A model generated the notes under the pieces. The model saw only the letters and a list, made by a program, of their open reading frames with translations. It was not told the DNA's origin and did not search any database. The position numbers were made by a program, and so were the translations under genes. A stretch of 64,000 nucleotides of DNA. Origin: Anthoceros angustus (taxonomy: Eukaryota > Streptophyta > Anthocerotopsida > Anthocerotales > Anthocerotaceae). The stretch covers positions 1-64,000 of the forward strand of contig MU008165.1 of the NCBI GenBank assembly GCA_010909165.1, in the 5' to 3' direction. This document shows positions 1 through 10,784 of the stretch, one piece after another; position 1 is the first letter of the stretch; each line of letters begins with the position of its first letter.

Positions 1-462
1 CATGCATAAAGACTTGACCATACTAGTTACTTGGGCTGCCAAGTGCACATTGCGACCAGTTCATGATCTGGGGCTCCAACGTCGATGTCGTCCTCGTGCC
101 TCTCCTCTTAGGAATGGTTGCAGTCAGGTGATCACATCCTTGGGATGTTTGGAACCCAGCGCATCTTATGGCTTCCCGCCACCTTCATGATGGCCTTGGT
201 TTGGCGTTCCGTCTTCCTTGGATCGCCTTGCGCTCAATCCCCAAGGCAGGTTAACGGTGCCTTCTCCACCTTCTCCCGGTGGTGTCTTGATTGTACTAGG
301 GTGGGGCTTACAGGCATCGGAAGTTGCTAGCCGTCTTTGGCGCTTCGGTGGTGGTAGGCTTCCCTCCAACAGGAGGCTTTGCTTGCTGCCAAGGCTCGTG
401 TAGAATCCGCACAGCAGTTGGAATAGGTCCTGGGTAACGCAACAAACCCGCGTCGTTGCAAG

Positions 463-2490
463 TTGCTTGGCCAGGCAGGTGAATATGCTCATGTTGCCGA
501 GGCTCTTGATCCTCCCTGGCCCGCCAGAGAACATTGTTGCCCTCCGTGCCCTCCATCCAGCACCCAAGGATGCCATCTTCCGGACATGTCGGCTATATCA
601 CGGAGGATCCCTTCTCCACATCGGGCGGCTTTTGCTCACTCTCTCGACCCATGTCTTTCATTTGCCGGGTTGTTAGGAATGGTGTTTGAACACCTCAGGG
701 ACCTTTTTTTCCCCAAAGATCCATCTAGTGGCTTCCCAAAGCTCTTTTCTCTAGCCGCTGCGGTGGCTCGTGGTGAGACGCCTCACCGGATTTCCAATGT
801 TCTTGTAGCTAGCAGGCTTGTCGCTATGGACAAGCCTGCCCCGGGCTCGGGCGTGCGCCCACTCGCGGTCGAGGAAGCCTTCATGCGGCTTCTCAATCGC
901 ACTATTGCCCTTCAGTGCCGCTCTCTTCTCTAGCAGCACATCAACCCCCTTCAATTTGGCATTGCCACTCCGGGGGGCTGTGAGTCCGTGGTGCTTGGAG
1001 TGAAGGCATGCCTTGACATCCACCCAGAGTGGGTGGTCTTACAGGTTGATGTCGAGAACGCCTTCAATACCATTTCTAGGAGTGTCATCTTTGAGGAGCT
1101 TAGGGATGCTGGTGACGTCCTGGGGAGCCTTATACCTTTTGTCCGGTGCTTCTACGGGAGGTCCTCCAACCTCTACTACCCGGCCTGAGAATGTCTCTTG
1201 AGTTCTTGTCTCTGTCTTGGAATCGGCCATAGGTACCAGGCAAGACGACCCCCCGGGCAGTACTCTCTTCGCCATTGCTCACTATAGGGCCCTATCTAGG
1301 GCCGCCTTCTCAATGTGTATTTATGTCTTCCCTTATTTGTGATTCTCACATCCTCGGGCCTAGTGACAAAGTCAAGGAGGCCTTTGAGCTCTTTTCTCAT
1401 GAGCTTTATTTGGTGGGCTTGAAGGTCAAGTTGTCCAAGTGCGTCGGTCTCCATCGATTCTACCTACTTTGCGGTTCCTGTGGGAGATTACTCGGCCTCT
1501 GGGATTCTAGGGGTCCCCTTCGGTTCCCCTGACTTCATTGGGAGCTTCCTGGACCAAGCTCTCGCAAAGGACCTCTCCATGTCGAGGACCTCCCTTTGCT
1601 AAAGGATACACAAGTGGCCTATGGATTTCTTTCCTCTTGTTTTGCTAGGCGCCATTTTACCTCATGGTCTGCCGTCCCCAACCTTTTGTCCCGATTCGGT
1701 TTGATAGGAAGATTATGGATACTCTTGGGGACATCTTGGGCTCAAGGGCTTTTGAGTGCCCTATGGCGTCGGCCCAGCAAGCGTCCCTCGTGTGCAATTT
1801 GGAGAGCACTCTCATGGAGGTCTCTTCCCGTGGCTTTCACAGGCGATTGGGCCCTCTATACCCCTACTTTGGCTTCTCGCTTCATCCTCCATGACAGGCC
1901 CTTTCTGGAGGATCTCGTTTCAGGTATGGAGGAGGGAACCTTCTCTCTCCAAACGTCCTTGAGGCAAGCTAGGGACATGTTATCAGTGGATGCTCGGAAG
2001 GACTTCCCTCCTTTCTCGACATTTATTACTGATGGTTTCAGAGGGTTGCAGGAGGGAAGGCTCGGCGGGCTTTCCTACATCCTCGGGGACCCCTCCATCC
2101 CCAATTCCACAAGGCGGCTCCGCTCTTGTTTGGGAAGGCGCAGTGGCAGCTCGCCCGCCCATGCATATGGGGTTTTCACATCGCACCAACCACCTTTACT
2201 ACTGCGATGCGATTCCGTCTTGGCCTGCGAGTGCGACTCTACCCTTGATGATTCTGGGGTACACCTTGCTCGTTGTCCCCACGAGGGTCATTGCATTGCC
2301 ACTCACGATGCCATCCATGATGTCATGTTCGCCATCGCTCGTGAAAGTGACTACATGGCCTGGAGGGAGCGGGTGTATACTCTCCGTACAGGTCATTCAA
2401 TCAGGGCTGACTTGTACCTTGTCATGGTGACCCGGGTTTGGTGGCGGATGTGGTGTTCGATCCTACGTGACACCATCTCACTTTCGAGTC
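463..2490 (+). pseudogene. Reverse transcriptase / nuclease remains of the non-LTR element
   Basis: Translation from about 463 gives RT-like sequence, including a palm-like VLQVDVENAFNTISR segment near 1035-1080. An in-frame stop at 931 and later frame changes break it. The segment ending ...CDSHILGPSDKVKEAFEL (around 1340-1390) sits where the YxDD catalytic motif of plant non-LTR RTs is expected, but that motif is no longer recognisable. From about 1596 to 2400 another frame is open and holds a C-x-C...H-x-x-x-C cluster (HLARCPHEGHCIATHDAI). After a further frame change comes VADVVFDP, which resembles the acidic motif of restriction-like endonucleases at the C-terminus of some non-LTR elements. 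That nuclease assignment is tentative. Multiple stops and shifts mean no functional product. Confidence 0.6.
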
Positions 2491-2700
2491 ATCACTAACC
2501 GTCAGGTTAGTGCCCGGCCGGGCAACGGCTCTCAAGGTCAGAAAATATAGCAGGATGTGTGGAGTGCCAAATCCGATGTCAGTACTCTTGGCGGCTTGTT
2601 TTGCTTTTGGTCGTTCTTGTTAAGAGGATAGGGAAGAGTTAGCCAATAAGGCCATTTGCGGATTATACGGTGCAATCCCTAGACCCTCAGTCCGTTGGAG

Positions 2701-2886
2701 GAGTGGTCCGTCCGGGCGAGGTCCGACGGAGTGGTCCGTCCGGGCGAGGTCCGATGGAGTGGTCCGTCCTTGCGAGGTCCGACGGAGTGGTCCGTCCGGG
2801 CGAGGTCCGATGGAGTGGTCCGTCCTTGAGAGGTCCGGCGGAGTGGTCCGTCCGGGCGAAGTCCGACTGAGTGGTCTGGCCGGGTG
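2701..2886. repeat. 28-bp minisatellite, about 6.5 copies
   Basis: The unit starts GAGTGGTCCGTCCGGGCGAG and is 28 bp long; copies start at 2701, 2729, 2757, 2785, 2813, 2841 and a partial at 2869. Two sub-variants (CGGGCGAGG and CTTGCGAGG) alternate in the middle, suggesting some growth by 56-bp steps. It lies in the presumed 3' untranslated part of the flanking non-LTR element. Confidence 0.9.
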
Positions 2887-2993
2887 GTTTAGTTTGGTGG
2901 GCATCGCCTGGCATGGATCTACTGTTTGGCGGGGAAGCAGCTGGTGCAAGAAGTCCGGCGCAGTGATGAGCTACGTCCGTGATTCCACGACCA

Positions 2994-3056
2994 GGTTAGG
3001 GTACATACATAGGCGGGTTAGGTACATACATAGGCGGGTTAGGTTAGGGTATGGGA
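2994..3056. repeat. Short tandem repeat, about 24-bp unit
   Basis: Two and a half copies of a unit containing GGTTAGGGTACATACATAGG and GGTTAGGTACATACATAGG are followed by GGTTAGGTTAGGG. It lies between the 28-bp minisatellite and the 111-116 bp repeat. Confidence 0.75.
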
Positions 3057-3294
3057 GTATATAGGAAGGCGTCCAAGGCAGACTATCCGAGTACCATCTT
3101 GGCGCTCAGTGTGTGCTCTTGCCTTGGTGCTCGGGAGGCGGGTGAGTTCTGCGTCACCGTCACGGGATTAATTGGTGGTAGAGGGATGTGTTTAGAGCTA
3201 CGGTGGCGAGCTCCGTAACCGCTTGATGGAGTGCGAGGCCAGGGTCGGACTGAGCTCGGGAGGTGCTCGCGGGTGATTTCTGGTGCGAGACTAA

Positions 3295-3594
3295 CCTTGG
3301 AGGCTGGCTTGGAGCGGAGGCTGTGGGGATGCAGTGCGAGCCACTTGGCATGAGCGTGAAGCGGTAGGAGGATTAGAGGCGCTTGGGGTGACTGCTTTTG
3401 GGGAAGCCATCCTTGGAGGCTATTTGGAGCGGAGGCTGTGGGGATGCAGTGCAAGCCCTTCTCCAGAGCGTGAAGCGGTAGGAGGATTAGAGGCGCTTAG
3501 GGGTGACTGTGGTGAAGCCATCCTTGGAGGCTGGCTTGGAGCAGGCATGTGGTTGCGGCTGCAAAGCTACTTCTCCATGAGCGTGAAGCGGTAG
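3295..3594. repeat. Three tandem copies of a 111-116 bp unit
   Basis: The units start CCTTGGAGGCT at 3295, 3411 and 3522. Each carries GAGCGTGAAGCGGTAG near its end, and the first two share GGAGGCTGTGGGGATGCAGT. The third copy is truncated and more diverged. Together with the 28-bp array this gives the element's presumed 3' region an unusual load of tandem repeats. Confidence 0.85.
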
Positions 3595-4394
3595 AGAACA
3601 AGCGGCTGGTGTGTGAATACATCGTGTTGGTGTTGTGACTACTAGAGGAATGGATAAGGGAGAAGGGTCGTGCGGCATGTGTGTTGAGGTGGAGTTGGCG
3701 GACGAGTTGAGGCGCTGCGCTAGAGTCGTGGTGCGAAGGAGCAGCGTCGTTAAACTCGGTAGTCTTGGAGAAATCCGAGGTTTGTGGGAAGGTCCGTGCG
3801 CTGGTCCAAAGCGAGTTGTGGAGGGCACACACTTAGGGTTGTGGAGCCGGACCCAACTGATGAAGTCCGTTCAGGCGATAGGGCATAACTCGAGCGAGAA
3901 TAAGCAGACCATTCCCTTGGGAGCGGACTCCTTCCTAGCGACACGGGATTGTGCGTGGCCGTCGGTAGTCGCGCCACGGGATGCAAGCGGGCCACCTCTT
4001 TGCAACACTAGAAGCGTCTGGGGCAATGGTGAGAACGACAAATTTGTCAAGTCCTCTGCCGCACCACCATCGTCTTGTCCTCTCGTACTTCACAGCATAC
4101 TTGAACGGGTTTCAATTGCCCTTCAGGGCACTCTCAGGCGATCCTCCACAAGGTGGCGGCGGTGGTGATGCATATATTTTCCTCTACCTCCGTGGTTTTG
4201 CGGGCGTTTATTCTTCACGCATATGACATTGTGGGTGCAGTAGGTGACTTTAGGTAGGGAGCTCAGTTGCTCCTCTCCACCTCGACCCCCTAGTCCCCTC
4301 TGGTTGTCCCCTCTTGGATGGGCTCTTCCCATCGTTTTTTCACCTTAATAAAAACTCCTCTTGAAAAAAAAAAGCTGGATACAAAATAAATTTC

Positions 4395-5640
4395 TTGTTG
4401 GTGCTGGTCGTTGTATGTTGTTTCATATGAGTTTGGCTCCAATCAATTTTTTGGGTTGAAGCGGTTCGAACAACTGCTTATCTTATGAATAGGGTTGTTT
4501 CTGATGTTCTTATGTAGCTAACTCCCAAGGTGTTGTGGACTGGTAAGGTTCCTCCTTGTTCACACTTTTACGTGCTTTCGGATGTGTAGCTTTTGCTCAT
4601 ATTCCAAAAGAGAAAAGATCAGCTAACTATTAAGTGTATTTTTGGTGGATATTGTGAGAATTCTATGGGTTGTCGTTTGTTTGATCATAGTACTCGACAA
4701 ATAATTTCAAGTTGAGATGATTTTTTCTGTGAAGATTTGTCTTGAAAAGATTCGGTTGCCTCTTCTCAGTGATCATAATCTTATTTTTGAACAATTTCCT
4801 TTTTTGTTACCCTCAAATCGATTACTTATTTCATGATTCTGTGAATGATGTTCAAGATGATCTTCATAATGATCATGGTGTGGACGCATACGTTGTTGAT
4901 GAAGTAGTCACACCGTATCTTTCAAATTCTCATAATATATTTGCAAATAAAATTCCTTGTGCGTCTCCTAATGTTTCACAGGGTTCTGCTACGGTTCGTC
5001 TAGTATAAATTGGGTTTGCCACAACATGTAGTTCGTCGTTCTTCGCAGTTACATATTACTGCTCATCGACAACTAGAATTTTATGAAACTGAGGATGTCG
5101 TTGCTCTTTCTTCTGGCTGTTCTCGCGAAGCCTCAATCAATTGTTGAAGCATAGGCTTCAGCCAAGTGGTCTTTGTCCGAGCATGCTTTGCAAGACGAGT
5201 AAAACTCACCATTGCAAAATGGAACATGAAAGCTTGCTCCACTTCCTTAAGGTCGGAAAACGGTTGGTTGCAAGTGGGTACTTAAAATAAAATACAATGA
5301 TGATGGGATTTCATAAAGCTCGACTAGTTTTTAAGAGATATTCACAAGTTGAAGATGTTGATTATAAGCAGACTTTCTCACCCATTGCGAAATTTCCTTT
5401 TGATTGTGTTTTATTTACTTTGGTTGCTTTCTTCAATCTTGAAATGTGTCATATGGATGTGAAGATTGCTTTGAATGGTGATCTCGATGAAGAAATTTAT
5501 AGAGAGTTATTTAAATGGTAGTGTGGATGAGGAGATTTATATTGAGCAACCCGACCGTTTAGTGATGATATAAAACATTTACTTGGACTTGGTTTGGTTT
5601 GCAAGTTGAGAGGATGAGAATTTTTCATTTCAAATTGTTG
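4395..5640 (+). pseudogene. Ty1/copia retrotransposon remnant (integrase end to reverse transcriptase)
   Basis: Around 4437-4510 the translation FWVEAVRTTAYLMNRV matches the integrase core edge of copia elements. About 4560-4740 continues with degenerate integrase C-terminal sequence (KCIFGGY..., RLFDHSTRQII). At 5297-5521 a 74-codon piece contains KARLVFKRYSQVEDVDYKQ, TFSPIAK and CHMDVKIALNGDLDEEIY, the start of the RVT_2 domain, followed after a stop by DEEIYIEQPD. Stops and frame changes occur throughout and no LTR could be assigned. The order integrase then RT supports copia rather than gypsy. Confidence 0.8.
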
Positions 5641-5707
5641 TAGAACCCCCTCAAGATATTTAAATGGGATGCCTCATCAGGCGTGCGGTTCTGGATTCTT
5701 GCTTATG

Positions 5708-6084
5708 TTGCCACAAGGATTTGAGCTCAAGTCTTTACTGTTCCACTACGATTTCCTACCACTACCACTACAACAATAACAATAACTTTATTTATGTCCA
5801 TTAGGATGGAAAAACCACCATGGGACAGAACTTATACAGCCCTAACTTGGATAGAGGGTATACACATATATACATCTGAACTGGAGAAACAAAAACTGAA
5901 AAAAAAAGGCGCATCATGCATCTCAGAAAGACCGAGAGCATAGAGCTTGGGAATATGAAAGAAAAAAAAAGCGGCTGCGGGGAAGACTTGCACACTAAAC
6001 TAAAGCCACTTCTTGTTGGGAATATGAAAGGGAAAAAAACGCTGCAGAGAAAAACGTGCACACTAAACTAAAGCCACTTCTTGT
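5708..6084 (-). repeat. tRNA-His-like relic joined to a LINE 3' end
   Basis: 5708-5765 aligns by eye with the reverse complement of the tRNA-His at 11191-11262 (AAGGATTTGAGCTCAAGTC, then TACCACTACCACTAC). It abuts AACAATAACAATAACTTTATTTATGTCC at 5768, the same sequence that ends the LINE copies at 29581 and 31361. LINE-like sequence follows to about 5990. Two copies of a roughly 65-bp unit ending GCACACTAAACTAAAGCCAC lie at about 5949-6017 and 6019-6084; that ending resembles the 5' end of tRNA-His on the minus strand. Whether this is a tRNA-headed SINE with a LINE tail or a chance junction is not settled. Confidence 0.5.
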
Positions 6085-6368
6085 ATTAAATATGTTTTTC
6101 GGTACTCCCCCGACGCTACGGTGCTTGATGCCAAGGTATTCAAGCTCTCACAAAGGTAGAAAGCGCCTCATGTCTTGCTTCACAAGGTGGGATCTTGCCT
6201 CATCTCTTGTCAGCGCTCGGGCCGCGACTGGGTCAGCCGGGAACGCGTGTCTGGACTTGGGACACTATCTCACCATGGAAATCTTTCTCTTCTTCGATCA
6301 CGGAGCTATGACAGAGCTCTACATATCCCGCAGCGATAGCGCAATGCAGACCTAAATTGCACTGCAGG

Positions 6369-9300
6369 ATGACCGCCACCGGGATGTCTGCCGATGTGGA
6401 ATCACCTGCTTCTTCATCCGGCGGAGAAGCTGCATCAGCGGACGCATGCGCAGCGGCAGGAAATGCCGAACGCTTCCGTCGATCCGTCGTTGCCTCTCTC
6501 CGCGAACAGGACTACCATGCAGCCTCCCATCTCTGGGGGAATTTCTCGAATGGTTGGGACAAGTTTAGCGAACAGGGTCGGGACAGGTGGATTGTGCGGC
6601 CCCCGGCAGCCTTGCTCAAGCTTGGGTTGGAAGCAGTGTCAGGGGCACTTGATGGGTGGGAAATGCAGCGTCTCAATGAGCTAGCTGACGAGCTCATCGC
6701 CTGTGGAGACGAAGAGGAGCCCATGGTGGATGTGTGCCAGGAGATGCGTGAGCTTATACAACGAGTGATGCAGGCCGTGGTCATCGCCAATGAGCTTCAA
6801 AGCTCGGAGTCATTCACAGAGGCGCAGGATTGCACTCTGTTGATACTCATTTGGGCCTTCACTTGGGTTGAAACCTTGCTTCTGGAGGATGCCATGCTTG
6901 GGGATTGTAGCCCAGAGGAGATGCACACTATCAGCTCCAGGTGGGAAACCCTGCACTTGTCCTGGCCTAGAGCATTGCACCGGACGAAGGAGACACTTGA
7001 CGCTTTCCGACGAGTAGCACTGTTCTCCTGCGGCCAAGAAAGGGAGGCTCTCGAAAATTATGTAGCGCCAGACTTCTGGGAAGGGTTTGAAGCTTGTTTT
7101 CTGTGTGTCGTCATCTCCGACATGTGTGACCCCGGTCGTAGGAATGTAGGAAGGCTTAGTGCCGGGTATGCTAACTTGAGCCAGATAGGAAACAGGTGTC
7201 TGAATTGGCTTCACCGTGCTGAAAGAGCTGTTCCGCGCAACCACGAGCACTGGCCTCTTGTCAGAGCCTGGGTCCTCCTGTTGCAGGGGTCGTCCTTGAG
7301 ACAGTTCGGTCGGATCGAGCTGAGTTTTCAGGCTTGTGACAACGCACTCAAACAGATTCAACAGATAGATCTTCAACCCCGATTCGAGTTCCCAGTGCCG
7401 CACCCCAGTATTGAATTTCTGAAGTTGCAGCTGCTGGAATTCTTGGCCCGGCACAATCACCGCACAGGTTGTCAATTCATTGGATTAGTACCTGAGGTTG
7501 GGCAAGAGGTCATGGACCGGTTAGACGGCGTGCAGAGCTATTTCCAAGCCCGGTATGCATGTTACTGGCTTCGGCTGCGAGGAGAGCAATTGATCACCCA
7601 TTTTGGACAGGTCGAGGAGGGACTGGAGGTATTTGAAACATGTCTTGCCAAGTTCGGTGCCGATTCTGTTGACAGCACAATTCGCCAACCGTGGTTAGAG
7701 GGGGAGATTTTTGAAATTTGTCATAGAAGAATCAACTGGGATGTGACCAAAGTGGTTCACCTGGACAGGGTAGAGAGGCTTCAGGCATTTATTGTTGCGC
7801 ACGGGGAGTCCTTGCAAGCGTCAGCTCTTGCCCATTCGTTCTTTCGGAATGCGTGGGCTGTTTTTGGATTCTCGGGGCCTGCTAAGTTCATGCCCTTTCC
7901 TGTGCCTGCACCGACACCCAGCGCTGCTGTACTGGACACATTCTGGGAATCCTACAGGGATACTTGTGCCGCATTGTCACTTTGCAGTGCTACAGAGCGC
8001 CACTACCAAGTGAAGAACTTGGGTGATGGCAAGAAAGTGAAGGTCTTTGTCGATTCGTGGTTCCCCTACTTCTGTCTATTTCACGTCCATCTCCTGGCGG
8101 ACACCGTCTCTAAGCTTTTGGGGCGAAACGTAGGAGCGGCAGATGGTGAGATTGCTCGCCAAGCTTTGCTCTCTCTCGAGGGTGCTAGGAATTACAAACT
8201 GCCCCACATCGACTGGGAAGGAATCGAACGAGCCCACCGGGCCTGCGGTCCTGGTGCAGTGTTTGTGCTGTTCGCATGTCTGGACTCGAGGTTGTCAGCG
8301 TCTGCAGGGGTGCCGGACGTGTGCATTGTGGTGCAGGATGAAGGTGTGGCCTCGTGCCACAGGTTGGATTGGATTCACTCGGACAGTATACTAGAAAATG
8401 TCCAGGAAATTAATGATGCTTGTCTTGAGAGCAAGCTTGAGAATGACGGCTGCCGGATTGCTCTGGAGACGTTGTACGACCTGCTCATCAGGCCGCTCTT
8501 CCACAACTTCATCCGGGACCAGAATTGGACCCCGCATCGCAAGTTGGTTATCTCCCCGGTTGGTCGTGTCCAGGACGTGCCTTTCAGCATCCTTAGGAAC
8601 AGGGTCTCTGGCTGCTATCTTTTCCAAGAGGTGAAACTGGCCGTCACACCGTCTTTCCTAATGCTCGACTTGTGTCGGTTCTGGTACAAGTCACTCCAGG
8701 AGAGGACATTGCTTGCGGGTGCAGGGGCTGCAGTGGCCTTGGGAGATCCTCAATACTTGCCTTACCGAGGTCCTCCGTTGCCGGAAAGTCGGAATGAGGT
8801 CGAGGCCATATGCAAGCTATTTGATTTTTGTCAACCTGAGCATGAGATTGTGAAGCTGTTGGGTAGTGATGCCACGGTAGAAAGGCTGTGGGAGTGGGTG
8901 AAGAAGCCCTCAGGTGTGGGAAGTGGCACCCAATGCAGCCAAGCCTTCATACATATCGCAGCTCACGGCTCCGGTGGCAAGGAAGCCGATCACGGGACTC
9001 TCAGTTTGGCCCAAGCTACCGAAACCAGAAGGAGCCGCCGAGCAGCACAGGGCAAGCTTAAGGTAACGAGGGACGAAGCTGCGTCTTCAGATGACGAGAG
9101 CTATGAAGAACCTGAGGCTTCGGTCTCCTCAGATATGGATGCCCTACCTTCTGGGCTTTCTGAGCACCACATGTTGCAGCGAGAGGCGGATAGGGCAGTG
9201 GAAGGCTTGGAGTTTCTTTCTGGACTTCCATTACGCAGGTCAGATGTCGGGAGTAGCTTGCACTGCGATGATGTCATGTTCTCAGGTCCGACGTGGTTTG

Positions 9301-9671
9301 CTTACATGGTCGTCCTCAGCGCCTGCAGCACGGCTGTCGGAGTAACCCTTAATCTAAACGTCCTCGATGTCCTCAACTTCGGTCGCGCATTCATGAACGT
9401 GGGAGTTCCCTGCTCTGTTCTGGCTCAATGGCGTGTAGATGATAGGGCCACTGGGCATCTCATGCCCCTGCTTTACGAGGCACTATGCCAAGGTGAGGAC
9501 GCGTGCTCGGCCTTGCAGTCCGCCATGATCAAGATGCACCAGACTGGGAAGTACACCCTCCACAAATTAGCTCCGTTTGTAGTAACTGGCTTGCCCACAG
9601 TCTGCTTACCACCACAGATGCGGAGAGGCCAGGCTGAGCTCGCTTCGTCCATCTCCAAACTGCATACCTGA
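6369..9671 (+). CDS. Large CHAT-domain (caspase-like) protein, intronless
   Basis: Single open frame of 1100 codons. I chose the ATG at 6369; the frame has no ATG just upstream. The first ~600 residues are helical and TPR-like in character but I cannot name individual repeats. The C-terminal ~450 residues carry the signature of CHAT domains: SQAFIHIAAHGSGG with the candidate catalytic His near residue 866, and VVLSACSTAVG with the candidate Cys near residue 986. A low-complexity acidic/Arg insert (about 885-935) separates them. The tail FGRAFMNVGVPCSVLAQWRVDDRAT is also typical of CHAT. CHAT proteins belong to the caspase/separase peptidase clan; in plants their substrates are largely unknown, so no specific role is assigned. 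Absence of introns in 3.3 kb contrasts with most neighbours. Part of its 5' region is duplicated in inverted orientation 3' of the gene. Confidence 0.85.
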   Translation: MTATGMSADVESPASSSGGEAASADACAAAGNAERFRRSVVASLREQDYHAASHLWGNFSNGWDKFSEQGRDRWIVRPPAALLKLGLEAVSGALDGWEMQRLNELADELIACGDEEEPMVDVCQEMRELIQRVMQAVVIANELQSSESFTEAQDCTLLILIWAFTWVETLLLEDAMLGDCSPEEMHTISSRWETLHLSWPRALHRTKETLDAFRRVALFSCGQEREALENYVAPDFWEGFEACFLCVVISDMCDPGRRNVGRLSAGYANLSQIGNRCLNWLHRAERAVPRNHEHWPLVRAWVLLLQGSSLRQFGRIELSFQACDNALKQIQQIDLQPRFEFPVPHPSIEFLKLQLLEFLARHNHRTGCQFIGLVPEVGQEVMDRLDGVQSYFQARYACYWLRLRGEQLITHFGQVEEGLEVFETCLAKFGADSVDSTIRQPWLEGEIFEICHRRINWDVTKVVHLDRVERLQAFIVAHGESLQASALAHSFFRNAWAVFGFSGPAKFMPFPVPAPTPSAAVLDTFWESYRDTCAALSLCSATERHYQVKNLGDGKKVKVFVDSWFPYFCLFHVHLLADTVSKLLGRNVGAADGEIARQALLSLEGARNYKLPHIDWEGIERAHRACGPGAVFVLFACLDSRLSASAGVPDVCIVVQDEGVASCHRLDWIHSDSILENVQEINDACLESKLENDGCRIALETLYDLLIRPLFHNFIRDQNWTPHRKLVISPVGRVQDVPFSILRNRVSGCYLFQEVKLAVTPSFLMLDLCRFWYKSLQERTLLAGAGAAVALGDPQYLPYRGPPLPESRNEVEAICKLFDFCQPEHEIVKLLGSDATVERLWEWVKKPSGVGSGTQCSQAFIHIAAHGSGGKEADHGTLSLAQATETRRSRRAAQGKLKVTRDEAASSDDESYEEPEASVSSDMDALPSGLSEHHMLQREADRAVEGLEFLSGLPLRRSDVGSSLHCDDVMFSGPTWFAYMVVLSACSTAVGVTLNLNVLDVLNFGRAFMNVGVPCSVLAQWRVDDRATGHLMPLLYEALCQGEDACSALQSAMIKMHQTGKYTLHKLAPFVVTGLPTVCLPPQMRRGQAELASSISKLHT

Positions 9672-10008
9672 AGCTCAAGGCTGTGAGAAAGCTAGTAGTC
9701 TCCAACGGGAAGATAGTCTCCAGTGGGAAGTATCTCCAACAACGTGAGTCACTCACTTTGTTGCTCCTATACATCTCTGTACACCTCTGTCGATCAGCAG
9801 TGCACAGCTTGATGTTGGTCATGTTGAAAGAGTTCTCAGAATTGCAAGAGTACGCCGGACTTGGTGATTTTTTGTAAGCGATCACATTTCACCGCTTTCC
9901 GTTAGGGAATCGGCCTTAGTACACCTATATAAAGATCGAGCAACAGTTGCACACCTCCTGCATCGACAGGACTACTGCCAAATGCACGGCGTTCATCAAC
10001 TTCTCAGC

Positions 10009-10531
10009 ACACATAGGAGGTGACAACACACAGAAAACAAGCTTCAAACCCTTCCCAGTAGTCTGGCGCTACAAAATCTTCGACAGCCTCGCTTTCTTGG
10101 TCGCAGGAGAACAGTGCTACTCGTCGGAAACCGTTGAGAGTCTTCTTCGTCCGTTCCAATGCTCCAGGACAGGAAAGGTGCAGGGTTTCCCACTTGGGGC
10201 TGATAGTGTGCAGTCCTCTGGGCGACAATCCCCAAGCATGGCATGCTCCAGAAGCAAGGTTTCAACCCAAGTGAAGGCCCAGATAAGTATCAACAGAGTG
10301 CAGTCCTGCCCCTCTGTGAATGACTCCGAGCTTTGAAGCTCATTGGCGATGACCACGGCCGGTGACACTTGTTGTGTAAGCTCACGCATCTCCTGGCACA
10401 CATCCACCATGGGCTCCTCCTCGTCTCCACAGGCGATGAGCTCGTCAGCTAGCTCATTGAGACGCTGCATCTCCCACCCATCAAGTGCCGCTGACACTGC
10501 TTCCAACCCAACCTTGAGCAACGCTGCCGGG
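10009..10531 (-). pseudogene. Inverted partial copy of the CHAT gene 5' region
   Basis: Read on the minus strand, this segment matches 6602-7128 of the CHAT gene almost base for base by eye. It encodes recognisable pieces such as NELADELIACGDEEEPMVDV and LLILIWAFTWVETLLLEHAM. Small indels break the frame after about 130 codons (for example at the GCCCAGAGGAC stretch). No CHAT catalytic part is present. The two arms are about 525 bp each and are separated by about 2.9 kb. A transcript of the CHAT gene that runs past 9.7 kb would contain both arms in opposite sense. Confidence 0.9.
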
Positions 10532-10784
10532 TGTGAGCATTTAACAGCCGGCGGATGGCTGGGATAAGGGTGGACAGGCAGTTGGTGAGCAAGCCAGGTC
10601 ACGGTGCTCGATTCCTGGGCCCCTCATCACCAGCATGAAATTTGCAACGCAGCGATCGTGACTTGGGTTGGAAGCTTAAGGCGAGGAGAGGCTGCCTTGC
10701 ACCCCCAAGACTGATTCAAGCATGATCTGTCGGAATTGGCTCCGGCCCCAAGTGTTTGTTCCGGTTCTTGGGACTTGTTTCACG

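Larger units (their letters stand above)
1..4372 (+). mobile_element. Degenerate non-LTR retrotransposon, 5' end outside the window, poly(A) tail
   Basis: The stretch begins inside a broken reverse transcriptase (RT) region, continues through a C-terminal Cys/His and nuclease-like segment to about 2490, then a roughly 1.9 kb non-coding part containing several minisatellites. It ends at 4347-4372 with AATAAAA followed by an A-run after CTCCTCTTG. An RT region followed by a long 3' untranslated part and a terminal A-run is the layout of a LINE-type element inserted on the plus strand. The 3' limit is the A-run; the 5' limit is beyond the window. No intact reading frame remains, so the copy is dead. 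Assigning the whole 1-4372 stretch to one element is inference; the tandem repeats at 2.7-3.6 kb could have been inserted separately. Confidence 0.6.

Noticed and set aside
2701-2886. Possible leucine-zipper or repeat protein encoded by the 28-bp array
   Set aside because: Unit length is not a multiple of three and frames on both strands differ between copies; surrounded by non-coding element sequence.
6056-6355. 99-codon plus-strand frame just before the CHAT gene, possible upstream exon
   Set aside because: Starts inside the tRNA-His/LINE relic, ends in a stop before the CHAT ATG, and lacks a donor site in a sensible phase.
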